This document shows positions 54,629 through 64,000 of a stretch of 64,000 nucleotides of DNA, one piece after another (within the stretch, counting starts at the first letter, position 1; each line of letters opens with the position of its first letter). Source of the DNA: Garcia nutans (taxonomy: Eukaryota > Streptophyta > Magnoliopsida > Malpighiales > Euphorbiaceae); NCBI GenBank assembly GCA_947685225.1, contig CANTUV010000007.1, positions 19,426,501 through 19,490,500 on the forward strand. The letters run 5' to 3'. The translations under genes were made by a program, and so were the position numbers. Below the pieces are notes generated by a model. It was not told the DNA's origin. It saw only the letters and a program-made list of their open reading frames with translations, and did no database searches.

Positions 54629-57600
54629 CCTAGTACAAGTGCACCAGCAAGGGTATATGCGATGAGAACCCGAGAAGAAGAAGAAGCACCGGACGTCATT
54701 GTTGGTACGTTTTATATGTTCAGCAAACTTGTACATGCTTTAATTGATCCCGGATCCACACATTCGTACATATGCATGCATAGTGAGAATTTAGAAGGAT
54801 TACCAGTAGAATATGTCAAGTCCGGTATACTAGTTACAAACCCTATAGGAGATGTAGTAGTTACGAACAAAGTAATCAAAGAATGCCCTATAGAGATACA
54901 CGGAAACGTATTTCCTGGAAATTTGATGGAATTACCATTTCGGGAATTTGACGTAATTTTAGGAATGAACTGGTTAGCAAAGCATAAAGCAATAGTTGAC
55001 TGTGAGAAGAAAAGGGTGACGCTCCATACCCCTCGTGGAGAGGAAGTGACAGTAGTCGGAAAAAGAGGTGACTATTTGAACAACATAATATCAGCAGTGA
55101 CGGCAAGGAAGCTAATACAAAAGGGATGCGAGGCATATCTAGTAAGCGCCATGGAAGCAAAGAAAGACGCTACTAAGATCCAAGACATACCGACGGTGCG
55201 TGATTTTCTCGATGTTTTCCCAGATGAGCTACCCGGATTACCACCTAAGAGAGAAGTGGAATTCACCATAGATGTTTATCCGGGAGCTGCACTAGTGTCG
55301 ATTGCCCCATACCGAATGGCGCCAGCGGAACTCAAGGAATTGAAGATGCAATTATAAGAGCTACTCGACAAAGGCTTTATACGACCAAGCGTTTCCCCAT
55401 GGGGCGCACCGGTACTTTTCGTCAAGAAGAAGGATGGATCCTTAAGGCTATGCGTGGATTATCGACAGTTGAACAAGCTCACAATCAAGAACAAGTATCG
55501 ACTACCACGCATTGACGATTTATTCGATCAACTCAAAGGAGCCAGTGTATTTTCAAAGATAGATCTCCGATAGGGATACCATCAGCTGCCAATTAAGGAA
55601 GAGGACATTCCAAAGACTGCTTTTAGAACTCGGTACGGACATTATGAGTTTCTTGTAATGCCTTTTGGGCTTACAAACGCACCAGCAGTATTTATGGATT
55701 TGATGAATCGAATTTTCTATCTTTACCTTGACCAATTCATAGTGGTGTTTATAGACGACATTCTTGTTTATTCAAAGAACAAAGAAGAGCACGATCGACA
55801 CCTCCGCATTGTATTGTAAACATTGAGAGAAAAACAACTATATGCCAAGCTCAGTAAGTGCGAATTTTGGCTGGAAGAAGTGACATTCTTGAGACACATT
55901 GTATCTGCTGAGGGCATCAGAGTGGATCCTAAGAAAATAGAAGCTATTTTGGATTGGAAACCGCCAAGGACAGTAACAGAAGTGAGAAGTTTCCTAGGAT
56001 TGGCAGGATACGATCGACGATTTGTGAAAGTATTTTCCATTATCGCCGCCCCAATGACCAAGTTGCTTCAGAAGAATGCTAGATTTCGGTGGACAGATGA
56101 ATGTCAAAGAAGCTTCGAGAAACTGAAAGGAAAGCTAACAAATGCCCCGATACTCATGCAACCAGTGTCCGGTAAGGACTTTGTAATATACAGCGATGCA
56201 TCGCACATTGGCCTAGGTTATGTACTCATGCAAGAAGGTAAAGTGGTCGTGTATGTTTCCCGACAACTTAAACCATACGAGAAGAATTATCCAACACACG
56301 ACTTAGAATAGGCGGCTATTGTATTGGCATTCAAGACATGGAGACATTATCTGTATGGAGAAAAATGCTACATTTATACGAATCACAAAAGCTTGAAGTA
56401 TCTGCCAACACAAAAGGACCTCAATTTGCGACAAAGGAAATGGATCCAAATTTTGGAGAATTATGACTATGTCATAAACTATCATCCCAAAAAGGCGAAC
56501 GTCTTGGCCGACACACTTAGTAGGAAATCAATGCAAGCTTTAAGTGCTATGAGGATCAGTTTGAGACCAACAGAAGAAGGAGCACTGCTAGCAGAAATGC
56601 AAACACGACCCACGCTTTTTCAGGAAATCCACCAAGCACAAAAAAAAAAAGATAAACAAGTTTAAAAATGGATCAAGCAAGTACAAGAAGGAAAAAGTAC
56701 AAAGTTTCAAATTTCAAAAGACGGCAGGTTATATTACGAGAGTCGGACAGTAATACCAGCAACAGGAGATATAAAGAAGAAGATTCTTCAGGAAGCCCAC
56801 AGTAGTCCTTACGCAATGCACCCAGGGGCTACAAAAATGTACCAAGACTTGAAGAAATTCTATTGGTGGCCAGGAATGAAGAGAGACATCGTAGATTTCG
56901 TAACTAAGTGTTTGACATGCCAGCAAGTGAAGGCAAAACATCAAGTACCATCAGGACTATTATAGCCAATTACAATTCTGACAAGGAAATGGGATCACAT
57001 CACTATGGATTTCGTCACAGGACTGCCAATGACAAGAGATAAACATGACGCTGTATGGGTAATTATCGATCTATTAACTAAGTCAGCTCATTTTCTGCCT
57101 ATGCAAATGGACTATTCAATGGATAAGTTGGCAGAAATATACGTCAAAGAGATTGTACAATTGCATGGAGTCCCGACATCTATTATTTCGGACAGAGATC
57201 CACGGTTCACTTTGAACTTTTGGAGAAAGCTCCAAACAGCCCTCGAAACCCAAGCAAGCTATAGCACTGCTTTCCATCCTCAAACGGATGGGCAATCTGA
57301 AAGAGTAATTCAGATTTTGGAGGACATGTTGAGAGCGTGTGTTATGGAGTTTAAAGGCACCTAGGATAAGTACCTAAGCTTAATGGAATTCGCATATAAC
57401 AACAGCTACCAATCCAGCATACTGATGGCACCCTATGAAGCATTGTACGGAAGAAAGTGCAGAACGCCACTATGTTGGATAGAACTAAGTGAGGAAAAAG
57501 TTCTTGGACCCGACATTGTGAAGGAGACTCAGGAGAAAGTGGACATCATTCGAGACAGACTAAAGGTTGCATCAGATAGACAGAAGTCGTACGCAGACCT

Positions 57601-58068
57601 GAAACGAAAAGACATAGAATTTGCAGTAGGGGACAAAGTTTTCCTTAAAGTTTCTCCATGGAAGAAAGTACTGAGATTTAAGCAGAAAGGCAAGTTAAGT
57701 CCCAAATTCATTGGACCGTACGAAGTCATCGAACGTATAGGCCCAGTAGTTTATCGGCTAGCCCTATCACTCAAACTGGACAGGATACATAATGTTTTTC
57801 ATGTTTCAATGTTACGACAATATCGTTCAGACCCTGCACACGTCATCAAGACACAAGATATCGAGGTCCAGCCTGACTTGACTTATGAAGAGGAGCCAAT
57901 GAAGATTTTGGCATGAGAGGTTAAAGAATTGAGAAATAAAAAAATTCCTCTAGTTAAGGTATTGTGGAGAAATCATAAGGTAAAAGAGGCAACCTGGGAA
58001 AAAGAAGAAACTATGAAGCAGCAATACCCGCACTTGTTTACAACTGACAAGCTTCGGGATGAAGCCTA
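54629..58068 (+). pseudogene. pol: pol of the 49420 chromovirus: PR, RT, RNase H, IN, chromodomain (8 in-frame stops)
   Basis: One continuous frame from 54191 to the final TAA at 58066. Protease LIDPGSTHSYI (near 54740), RT with LRLCVDYRQLN, MPFGLTNAPAVF and catalytic FIDDILVYS (near 55750), RNase H (YSDASHIGLGYVLMQ), integrase zinc region (HPGATKMYQDL ... CLTCQ), catalytic core (MDFVTGLP, SDRDPRF, QSERVIQILEDML), GPY/F module and a chromodomain (IPLVKVLWRNHKVKEATWE). Stops are at 55355, 55571, 55817, 56309, 56663, 56963, 57362 and 57914; most fit C-to-T or G-to-A changes of CAA, CAG, CGA or TGG. The second RNase H Asp reads Asn (YTNHKS). Confidence 0.9.
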
Positions 58069-58074
58069 AATTTT

Positions 58075-58087
58075 AGAGGGGAAGAAA
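58075..58087 (+). other. Polypurine tract of the 49420 chromovirus
   Basis: agaggggaagaaa directly before TGTCACG of the 3' LTR. Confidence 0.85.
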
Positions 58088-58716
58088 TGTCACGACCCAA
58101 CTTATACATATGTACAGTACGTCCATGTATAGTAAGAGGAACCATCCCGAGAAGCTACTCAAGAGCGCGAAGTGAAGGGAAGTTCTGTAGAACTGAAAGA
58201 ACCAATTTGAAAAGATTGCAAAGTTTTGTGGAGGTGACTGTAATTACCAAAAGTTATTCCGGAGGTCCTTAATAGTGCATATAACAGACTCCAGAAATGG
58301 AAAGTAGAGAAAAATCGAGTAGCAACTGCGCGACACGATTTTTCCTGAAAATGCACGGTTTGGAAGATATAGGAGATTTTGACCAGGGGCATCATGGTCA
58401 TTTTCAAAAGTGTCTCAAAAGTAATAATGGATCTCAAAAATGAAAAGTAGAGGAAAAAAGTAATAATGGATCTCAAAAGTAAACCATAGAAGTGCTTGAG
58501 ATTGATTGAGGTTGATTGGTTGAGATAAAAAATGTTTTCATTAAATAAAAAAAATCAGTTTTGGCGACACTTGGGACCACCAATTATAGGGGAAACTCTG
58601 GCAAACTTTTTGTAAAATGTGTATTATAAATTGACGAAGTATAGAACCAAGACTCAAAAATCATAAAATAGCATTCCATCTTGGTCTATAAACATAAGCT
58701 AAGATGGGGTGTTACA
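58088..58716 (+). repeat. 3' LTR of the 49420 chromovirus, internally deleted (629 bp)
   Basis: The first ~365 bp match 49420-49793 and the last ~230 bp match 52101-52333 of the 5' LTR. The middle ~2.3 kb is missing. The junction carries a second copy of agtaataatggatctcaaaa. Confidence 0.92.
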
Positions 58717-58721
58717 GTTTT

Positions 58722-59490
58722 GGTCCAATAATCACATTTATCAAGCCCGTAGGTGAATCATCATCACAGTGAGAAATATCTCATATGTAACATCCCAATT
58801 AGGCTTCAAGGACTAGGTCCAACCAAGCTTCAAGGGGAGCTTAGCATCAACCCAACTTGGCTTTAAGGACCAAGTCCAACCCAGCTTCAAGGGATTGTTC
58901 CTTTTAGGCATGCCACCAATAACAAAACTCTGAAAATTGAATAACATACTAGGCACACAATTCTTTCATAATTTCATTATCAAATCCATTCTCAATTTCT
59001 CATGATCATTTAGGCACAATGCCCCATATATTTCATTTATCTCATTATAGCCATCAATAATGGCTTCACATTTCATTATTAGAGTGCACATCACAATTTA
59101 CATTGTTCATATATTTTGAATCCTCCACATATAATTCACATAATACAAGTCATTGCACCATTCTCATATATCAACAATATAATAGGTAACCTAACTCATT
59201 TTCCAACCAAATGTGTTAAGTCACAAAATCATGTAAATGTATGCAATCATGTATGGTTTGTACTTACCTCAAGAGTAACACACACCAAACTAACAACCTC
59301 CTCTTCCAAGAATCCTTCAACACATGGATTTGTTACCTCAAATCTCTTCAAAACCTAATCCAAATGTAATTATACACACTCACTTAGTGATGCACATAAG
59401 AAAATAAGAACAAAAGCTAACTAGGGCAAACTATATACTTGACACGCTCAACAACATGGGTGTATCCCTGATCGGGCCCTAAACCCACAA
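58722..59490 (-). other. Tekay-like LTR, segment right of the chromovirus
   Basis: AT-rich, non-coding, with paired repeats gtccaacc(a/c)agcttcaaggg near 58827 and 58876. No gene seen. Confidence 0.5.
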
Positions 59491-59493
59491 CAC

Positions 59494-59745
59494 AGAAGCT
59501 TTGACATGCTCAGTGACATGGGCGTGTCACTGCACTTATCAATCCTCTTCCAACATAGAAGCTATGACATGCTCAGTGATATGGGCGTGTCACTGGACGT
59601 GTCAATCCACCAACAACACAGTAGCTATTACACGCTTAGTGACATGGGTGTGTCACTGGATGTGTCAATACTACTCCAACACAGAAGCTATGACATGCTC
59701 AGTGACATGGGCATGTCACTACTCATGTCACACATATAGAAAACA
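59494..59745. repeat. ~63-bp tandem repeat with GACA(C/T)GC...GCGTGTC motifs, 4 units
   Basis: Units share agaagctatgacatgctcag then tgacatgggcgtgtcactg. The inverted motif is a relative of the GACACGGCC arrays elsewhere, but here arranged as true tandem units in a Tekay-like LTR. Confidence 0.8.
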
Positions 59746-60613
59746 GAACCAACGACATGCCCAAGGACATGGCAGTGCTACTGGGCGTGTCAGGCCAAAA
59801 ATCTAAAATCGACACCAAAACACCACATCCAACAAACATCTTTCTTAAACCCTTTTTCCACTCCAAACAAACTTAACCAACACCATCAATAAACCATAAT
59901 AAACTTTCATAACATCAAAACAACTCAATAATATGCATCAACACTCAATCACAACCATATTCTACAATTCAACACATACACAATCCATAACTCTTGCTTT
60001 CTTTACCAAACTTAACATTTTCTTCACTCCAACCCCAAAAATCAATGTTAACAAGATAGAAAACTTCAAACATACCAAAATCAATCATACACACAACTAC
60101 ACCAAGCATCCACCAAACTCAAATACACAAACTCCAAAGGAAATCAAAGAAACAAGTTGGAAACTTACCAAAAGTGAAGAAAATCCTTAAAATTCCAACT
60201 TCATCTCTTGAAACACCCTTAAATCTTGAGCTAGGAATCACAAAACCTCTCTTCCATGATGAAGATGGTGGTGGCCGGCTATCAAAAAGAAAGAGGAAGA
60301 AGAAGTTAATGAAAAGTCAATACCACTCTACTCTTAGCCACTCAAATCTACAATTAATCTCCACCAAGCAATTAATATAATATAATAATGTAAATATCAT
60401 CTTCCACTTATAATAAATTTCTATTTTAAAATAATTAATTATCCCATTTGACCATCAATAAAGTTAACTTGTATATGTTGTATATATCTTCATATATACA
60501 ACATATACACACTCCTCTTTTCCTCTTAATCATTATTACACACTTTAAAATCATTAAATCAATATCAACCATAAGCATTTCCAAAATTTTAGGGTATCAT
60601 TTGGGATATTACA

Positions 60614-61411
60614 CATTCAACCAACTAAAGTAGCTTTTATGCTATATTGGTTTAAAACTAAATTAAGAGGTTTATTATAAATAGATTTCTCACTTGAAAA
60701 AGCAACTAGTGGTTCATGCCAAAAATAAGCCCATGGTTAATTATTCTTAGTATAAACTAGGCTTACAATTAATTTTTAGTATTTCATAATTGACCTAAAT
60801 AATTTGCAAGCTCTTTGTAAGAAAAGGTTGGATGAAAATAATTTTGTTTCTAAGCCCATTGTAAAAAGATTTTAGAAAAAATGGATTTTGGGCTTAGTAT
60901 TTGGGTTATGGTCAAAAGAATTCTTGATTTGTTTTTAGAAAAGTATTATGTCCAAATACCATCTTGAAAAGTTTTGAAAATAGCTTTGGTCTTTTAGATT
61001 TTAAAGAAATATTTATTTTGAGCTCACAATGTATTTAGGTCATATTAGAAAAAGAACAAACCAAATAAGCTATGATTTAAGCCAAGATAAATTAACCATA
61101 GTCAAATAACATGCATTTGGGGTAAAAACCTAAGGAAAGTAACTAGGCCAATTACATGAGCTTTAGTCTTTGGGTTAAAAGGCTTAGGTTTCCATAGCAA
61201 GTATATACCAAATGGTATGAGGCTATGAGTGGTTATGCCATGCTCGATCTCCATATCTTGAGTGAAAGTATGGTATCCCTTACATAACACAACACGGGTA
61301 ACGCGGGCATCCTAACCCATGCACACGATGCAATATAATATAATGCAATGGATAATATCATGATAAGAAAGAATAGAATAATAAAAAGACCAACGGAATC
61401 AACTTCTCTTA
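60614..61411 (-). other. Leader of Tat-R between PBS and gag, cut by the LTR insertion
   Basis: Non-coding sequence next to the PBS; its 3' continuation is the gag at 49105. I see no extra ORF of size in it. Confidence 0.5.
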
Positions 61412-61429
61412 TCTCCAGTGGAGTCACCA
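61412..61429 (-). other. Primer binding site of Tat-R (Ogre/Tat type)
   Basis: On the minus strand TGGTGACTCCACTGGAGA, one base from the LTR. It closely resembles the TGGCGACTCCACTGGGGA site of Ogre-like Tat elements, reported as complementary to tRNA-Arg. Confidence 0.75.
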
Positions 61430-61430
61430 T

Positions 61431-63634
61431 TGTAAGTGGGGATTTTTGCCCCCACTCCCGGTGGAATGGTTCTTGCGACTTCGACACTGTTTAGGCTCGG
61501 GCCTTAGAGAATACGGGCCTAAGCATGGAGAAAATAGAGTCACCACCTGGACAGACCAAAAAAAAGAAAGGGGTGGATGACTCAATTTCTAAGGAATCCC
61601 CAACCCCTTAATGGGTTCGGAAAGTTGGGTACATGTGGGGAAAGTGAGAAATTGCCTTAACACCCCCACAATGACTGGCACAGTGGAACCGGCCTCCTTT
61701 GTAGGTCTTAATATTATAAATTTCTTAAATATAACAATATTATCCATATTACTTGCAACAAATATTAAAAATCAAAGTAATGTCCAAACAAAGCAAATGA
61801 ATGGACACCCATCAGAAGATGGAAACATGTCCTTACATCGTTCATGTTTAAACTAAATAGGACACCCACCAAAAGGTGAAAACATGTCCTTTACATTGGT
61901 CCAAAATATAAAAGAAATTTAAATTACATAATATTTAATTAATGAGGTACCCACAAAGTGAAAACATACCTCTTACAATTTTAATACTAAAATAAACAAA
62001 TAATAATCATAATAATAAAGAAAATGTCCATCCATGATAAATTAAATAAATCAAGCATTGAAATTAAATAAATCAATCATCAAAACATATAATAAACTAC
62101 ATAATCAAATGTAAAATTAAATAAAGCAAATAAAGATACAAATTTAGGTTTATGTCTCAATTTAGAGTTCTTTAATTAACATTTAGGGTTTTGGGATTTT
62201 AGAATTATTATTGTTATCATTTAGGCTACTGTAAAGATTTTGGAAAATTGGAATGGATTAGGGTTTTATAAATTTAAGAAAGTAGTAAGCTTTTTTGATT
62301 AATCAAGTTAAGGTTTAGGGCTAACATCATGAAATTAAGGTTTTGGAATCTTAAGACATTAGAGTTTATAATTCATGTTTACTGGATTAGGGTTTTAGGT
62401 TTACTGGATTATGGCTTTAGGGTTTAGATTTACTAATTTGGGTTTTAAGTTCACCGGATTAGGGTTTAGAGTGTTGAGGAATTTGTCATAAAATTTTGAT
62501 GCTTCAAGAATTTAGGGTTTAGGAAAATTAGGGTTTACTGTGTTGCTTTTTGAGAAAATTAGGGTTTTTGATATTTTGGAAAACATATTTGATCTTAGGA
62601 TTTAAGAAAATAGTTTAGAGTTTTATAAAAATAATTATGATTTTTAGAGACTATAAAGAAGATTTGGGTTTGGAGATTTAAGAAGACATTTGGAAATTTT
62701 GGACAAAAAGTTAGGGCTTATATGAAAATAGTTCGAGGAAAACAATTTAGGGTTTTAAAGCTTTTGGAAACAGAAGAAACAATTTAGGATTTTTAAGGTT
62801 TTTGGAAATAGAAGAATAGTTTTAGGGTTTTGAAGTTTTGGAAACGGGAGAGAAACAATTTAGGTTTTTAAAGTTTCTGGAAAGAGAAGAACAATTTTAC
62901 GGTTTTGAAGTTTTGATCACTGACTAAGGCTACTGGAAGAATGCACGATTTAATGTAAAACATATTACTAAGTTTAATAATTTAGGTTACTGACTTAATA
63001 TAAAAAACAAGCGATAGAAACATTGTAAATAACTTTAAATCAAAGATTTATAATCAAACCTCCATTCGTTGGTTCCTCCACAATTTGCTTCTATATGAAC
63101 AAAGACAAAGGCAGTGATGGGTTGATGATTGCTAATATCTCTTGCTTGCTATGGCTCTTTTTTTGGCCGATCGAATGGTTGAGTCTCCAAATCAATCAAA
63201 TAGTGTTTTTTTCTCCCGATCAAAGTCAAAAGTCCCTTAATTCTGTGTTTTAATGTGGTATTTATAGGAAAAAGCATAAACCTACTTATAATTGTCTAAG
63301 GAAACTAAAACTAATTAGGAAAAGAAACCAAAACCAAATAGAATTTGGTTTCAAAAAAAATGAGTGCTGGAAAATTGCGGGTGAAAACTGGGCGGCTAGC
63401 CAATTCGCCGCAGGAATTTCCTACGGGGAATTGACCCAGGCCGATTCTCCTTCGGCGACAAATTTTTTTCGTGGCCAATTTTTTTGTCGCCGATTTTTAT
63501 TTATTTTATTTATTTAACTTTACCATTTTTATTTTTATTAAAAATTATAAATAATACATATTAAAATAAATATTATTTAATTAATATACCACAAAAATAT
63601 CGAACCAGGCTGGGTAAAAAATTAAGGGTCCACA
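61431..63634 (-). repeat. 5' LTR of Tat-R (2204 bp), rich in TTTAGGG
   Basis: On the element strand it starts TGTGGACCC at 63634 and ends CCCACTTACA at 61431. Between 62160 and 62830 the plus strand holds about ten tagggttt/ttagggtt words, the plant telomere-type (telobox) motif. The 63634 side aligns with 41053-42011. Confidence 0.85.
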
Positions 63635-64000
63635 GTTACCAATTCAAATGGTAAAATTACATTCAAAGGAGCTAAAGTTAGCATCACATATAAAATTGAC
63701 ATATATTCCAACAATGCATTTGAATGATTGATCTCTATTAGTATGATGCTTGGTTATGGCATAGAAGACTAGGATATGCTAGTATCGATCATTTGAAATG
63801 CACAATAATTTCATTTAAATTATCTTCCCAAAGTTAAATTTGAAAAAGATAGAACATGTGAACCACGATAATTTGGTAAGCAACATAAAAGTTCATTTAA
63901 ATTTAAAAATGTTGTGAGTACATCTAGACCTTTGGAACTTATTCACTTGGATTTATTTGGACCAAATAGAGTTGCTAGACTAAGTGGAAAACTATTTGCA
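63635..64000 (+). pseudogene. Ty1/copia remnant: pre-integrase and integrase start
   Basis: The plus strand reads, with several stops, VTNSNGKITFKGAKVS, YASIDHLKCTIISF (GAG-pre-integrase region) and then pieces recognisable across frames as the copia integrase beginning (FEKDRTCEP, FGKQHKS, STSRPLELIHLDLFGPNRV). Tat-R inserted into it; the rest of the copia element is to the right of the window. Confidence 0.7.

Larger units (their letters stand above)
49420..58716 (+). mobile_element. Chromovirus with coiled-coil ORF upstream of gag, inactivated, internally deleted 3' LTR
   Basis: The target-site duplication gtttt flanks it (49415-49419 and 58717-58721). The 5' LTR is 2914 bp, the 3' LTR only 629 bp. 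It has a Met-type PBS, ORF0, gag, pol and a PPT. RT, IN and C-terminal chromodomain sequences are close relatives of those of the Tekay element at 28659. The first 320 bp of the two LTRs differ at about 13 positions (4%), so it is older than the intact Tekay. Confidence 0.92.
49110..60613 (-). repeat. Truncated Tekay-like LTR in Tat-R, split by the chromovirus at 49420
   Basis: The segments are about 49110-49419 and 58717-60613. On the minus strand the LTR starts TGTAATATCCC at 60613 like the other Tekay LTRs. Near 49110-49220 it has the conserved block with gcgctaagcc that the intact LTRs have at about 29390. No PPT precedes the 60613 end, so this is a solo or 5' LTR rather than a 3' LTR. 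The outer 700 bp (TGTTACA end) are missing at the gag border. The left border is approximate. Confidence 0.65.
41053..63634 (-). mobile_element. Tat-lineage Ty3/gypsy element, copy R (gag plus antisense PMD gene, no pol)
   Basis: From its 5' end on the minus strand: 5' LTR 61431-63634, Ogre/Tat-type PBS, leader 60614-61411, [nested chromovirus material about 49110-60613], gag 49105-47959, a non-coding block, an opposite-strand PMD gene 43160-45644, tandem repeats, PPT and a partial 3' LTR 41053-42011. PR, RT, RNase H and IN are absent, so this is a non-autonomous or deleted copy. The LTR pair differs by about 8-9% over the stretch compared, making it one of the oldest layers here. Confidence 0.8.

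Overview
The window looks like repeat-rich, probably pericentromeric DNA of a flowering plant. It is almost entirely AT-rich, long-LTR Ty3/gypsy retrotransposons of three plant lineages (Tekay-type chromovirus, Athila, Tat), with plant-type initiator-Met and Asp primer sites, plus a scrap of Ty1/copia at the right edge. I found no host single-copy gene, rRNA gene, tRNA gene or CRISPR. The species cannot be named from the sequence.

Layout. 1-6676: 3' part of a Tekay-like element with a non-coding interior and a 3.2 kb LTR, inserted in an Athila-like element. 6677-16141: that Athila element's 3' end, arranged as ORF-UTR-LTR twice in tandem. 16142-21375: Tat copy L on the minus strand (RT-RNase H-IN remnants) with an opposite-strand plant mobile domain (PMD) gene. 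21376-41052: Athila element 2 (plus), 5' LTR truncated, gag-pol in one frame broken only by stop codons. 28659-38972: an intact, recent Tekay-like element (minus) inside Athila 2, with matching TSD, LTRs, PBS, PPT and a 1547-codon gag-pol. 41053-63634: Tat copy R (minus) with a partial 3' LTR, PPT, tandem repeats, an antisense intron-containing PMD gene, gag, PBS and a 2.2 kb 5' LTR. Inside it lies a truncated Tekay-like LTR (about 49110-60613), itself split by a complete but inactivated chromovirus (49420-58716, TSD gtttt). 63635-64000: Ty1/copia integrase remnant into which Tat-R inserted.

The most interesting biology is the gene on the strand opposite to Tat gag/pol, between pol and the 3' LTR. 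It encodes a plant mobile domain protein and carries GT-AG introns at the same positions in both Tat copies, with internal exon lengths divisible by three. Its introns point against the retroelement RNA, so they would survive retrotransposition. A second theme is a GC-rich palindromic motif family (GACACGGCC...GGCCGTGTC) found in LTRs or leaders of unrelated lineages, just upstream of the TATA box in two Athila LTRs. LTR divergence estimated by eye agrees with the nesting order: about 0.3% for the intact Tekay, 2% for Athila 2, 4% for the 49420 chromovirus, 8-9% for Tat-R.
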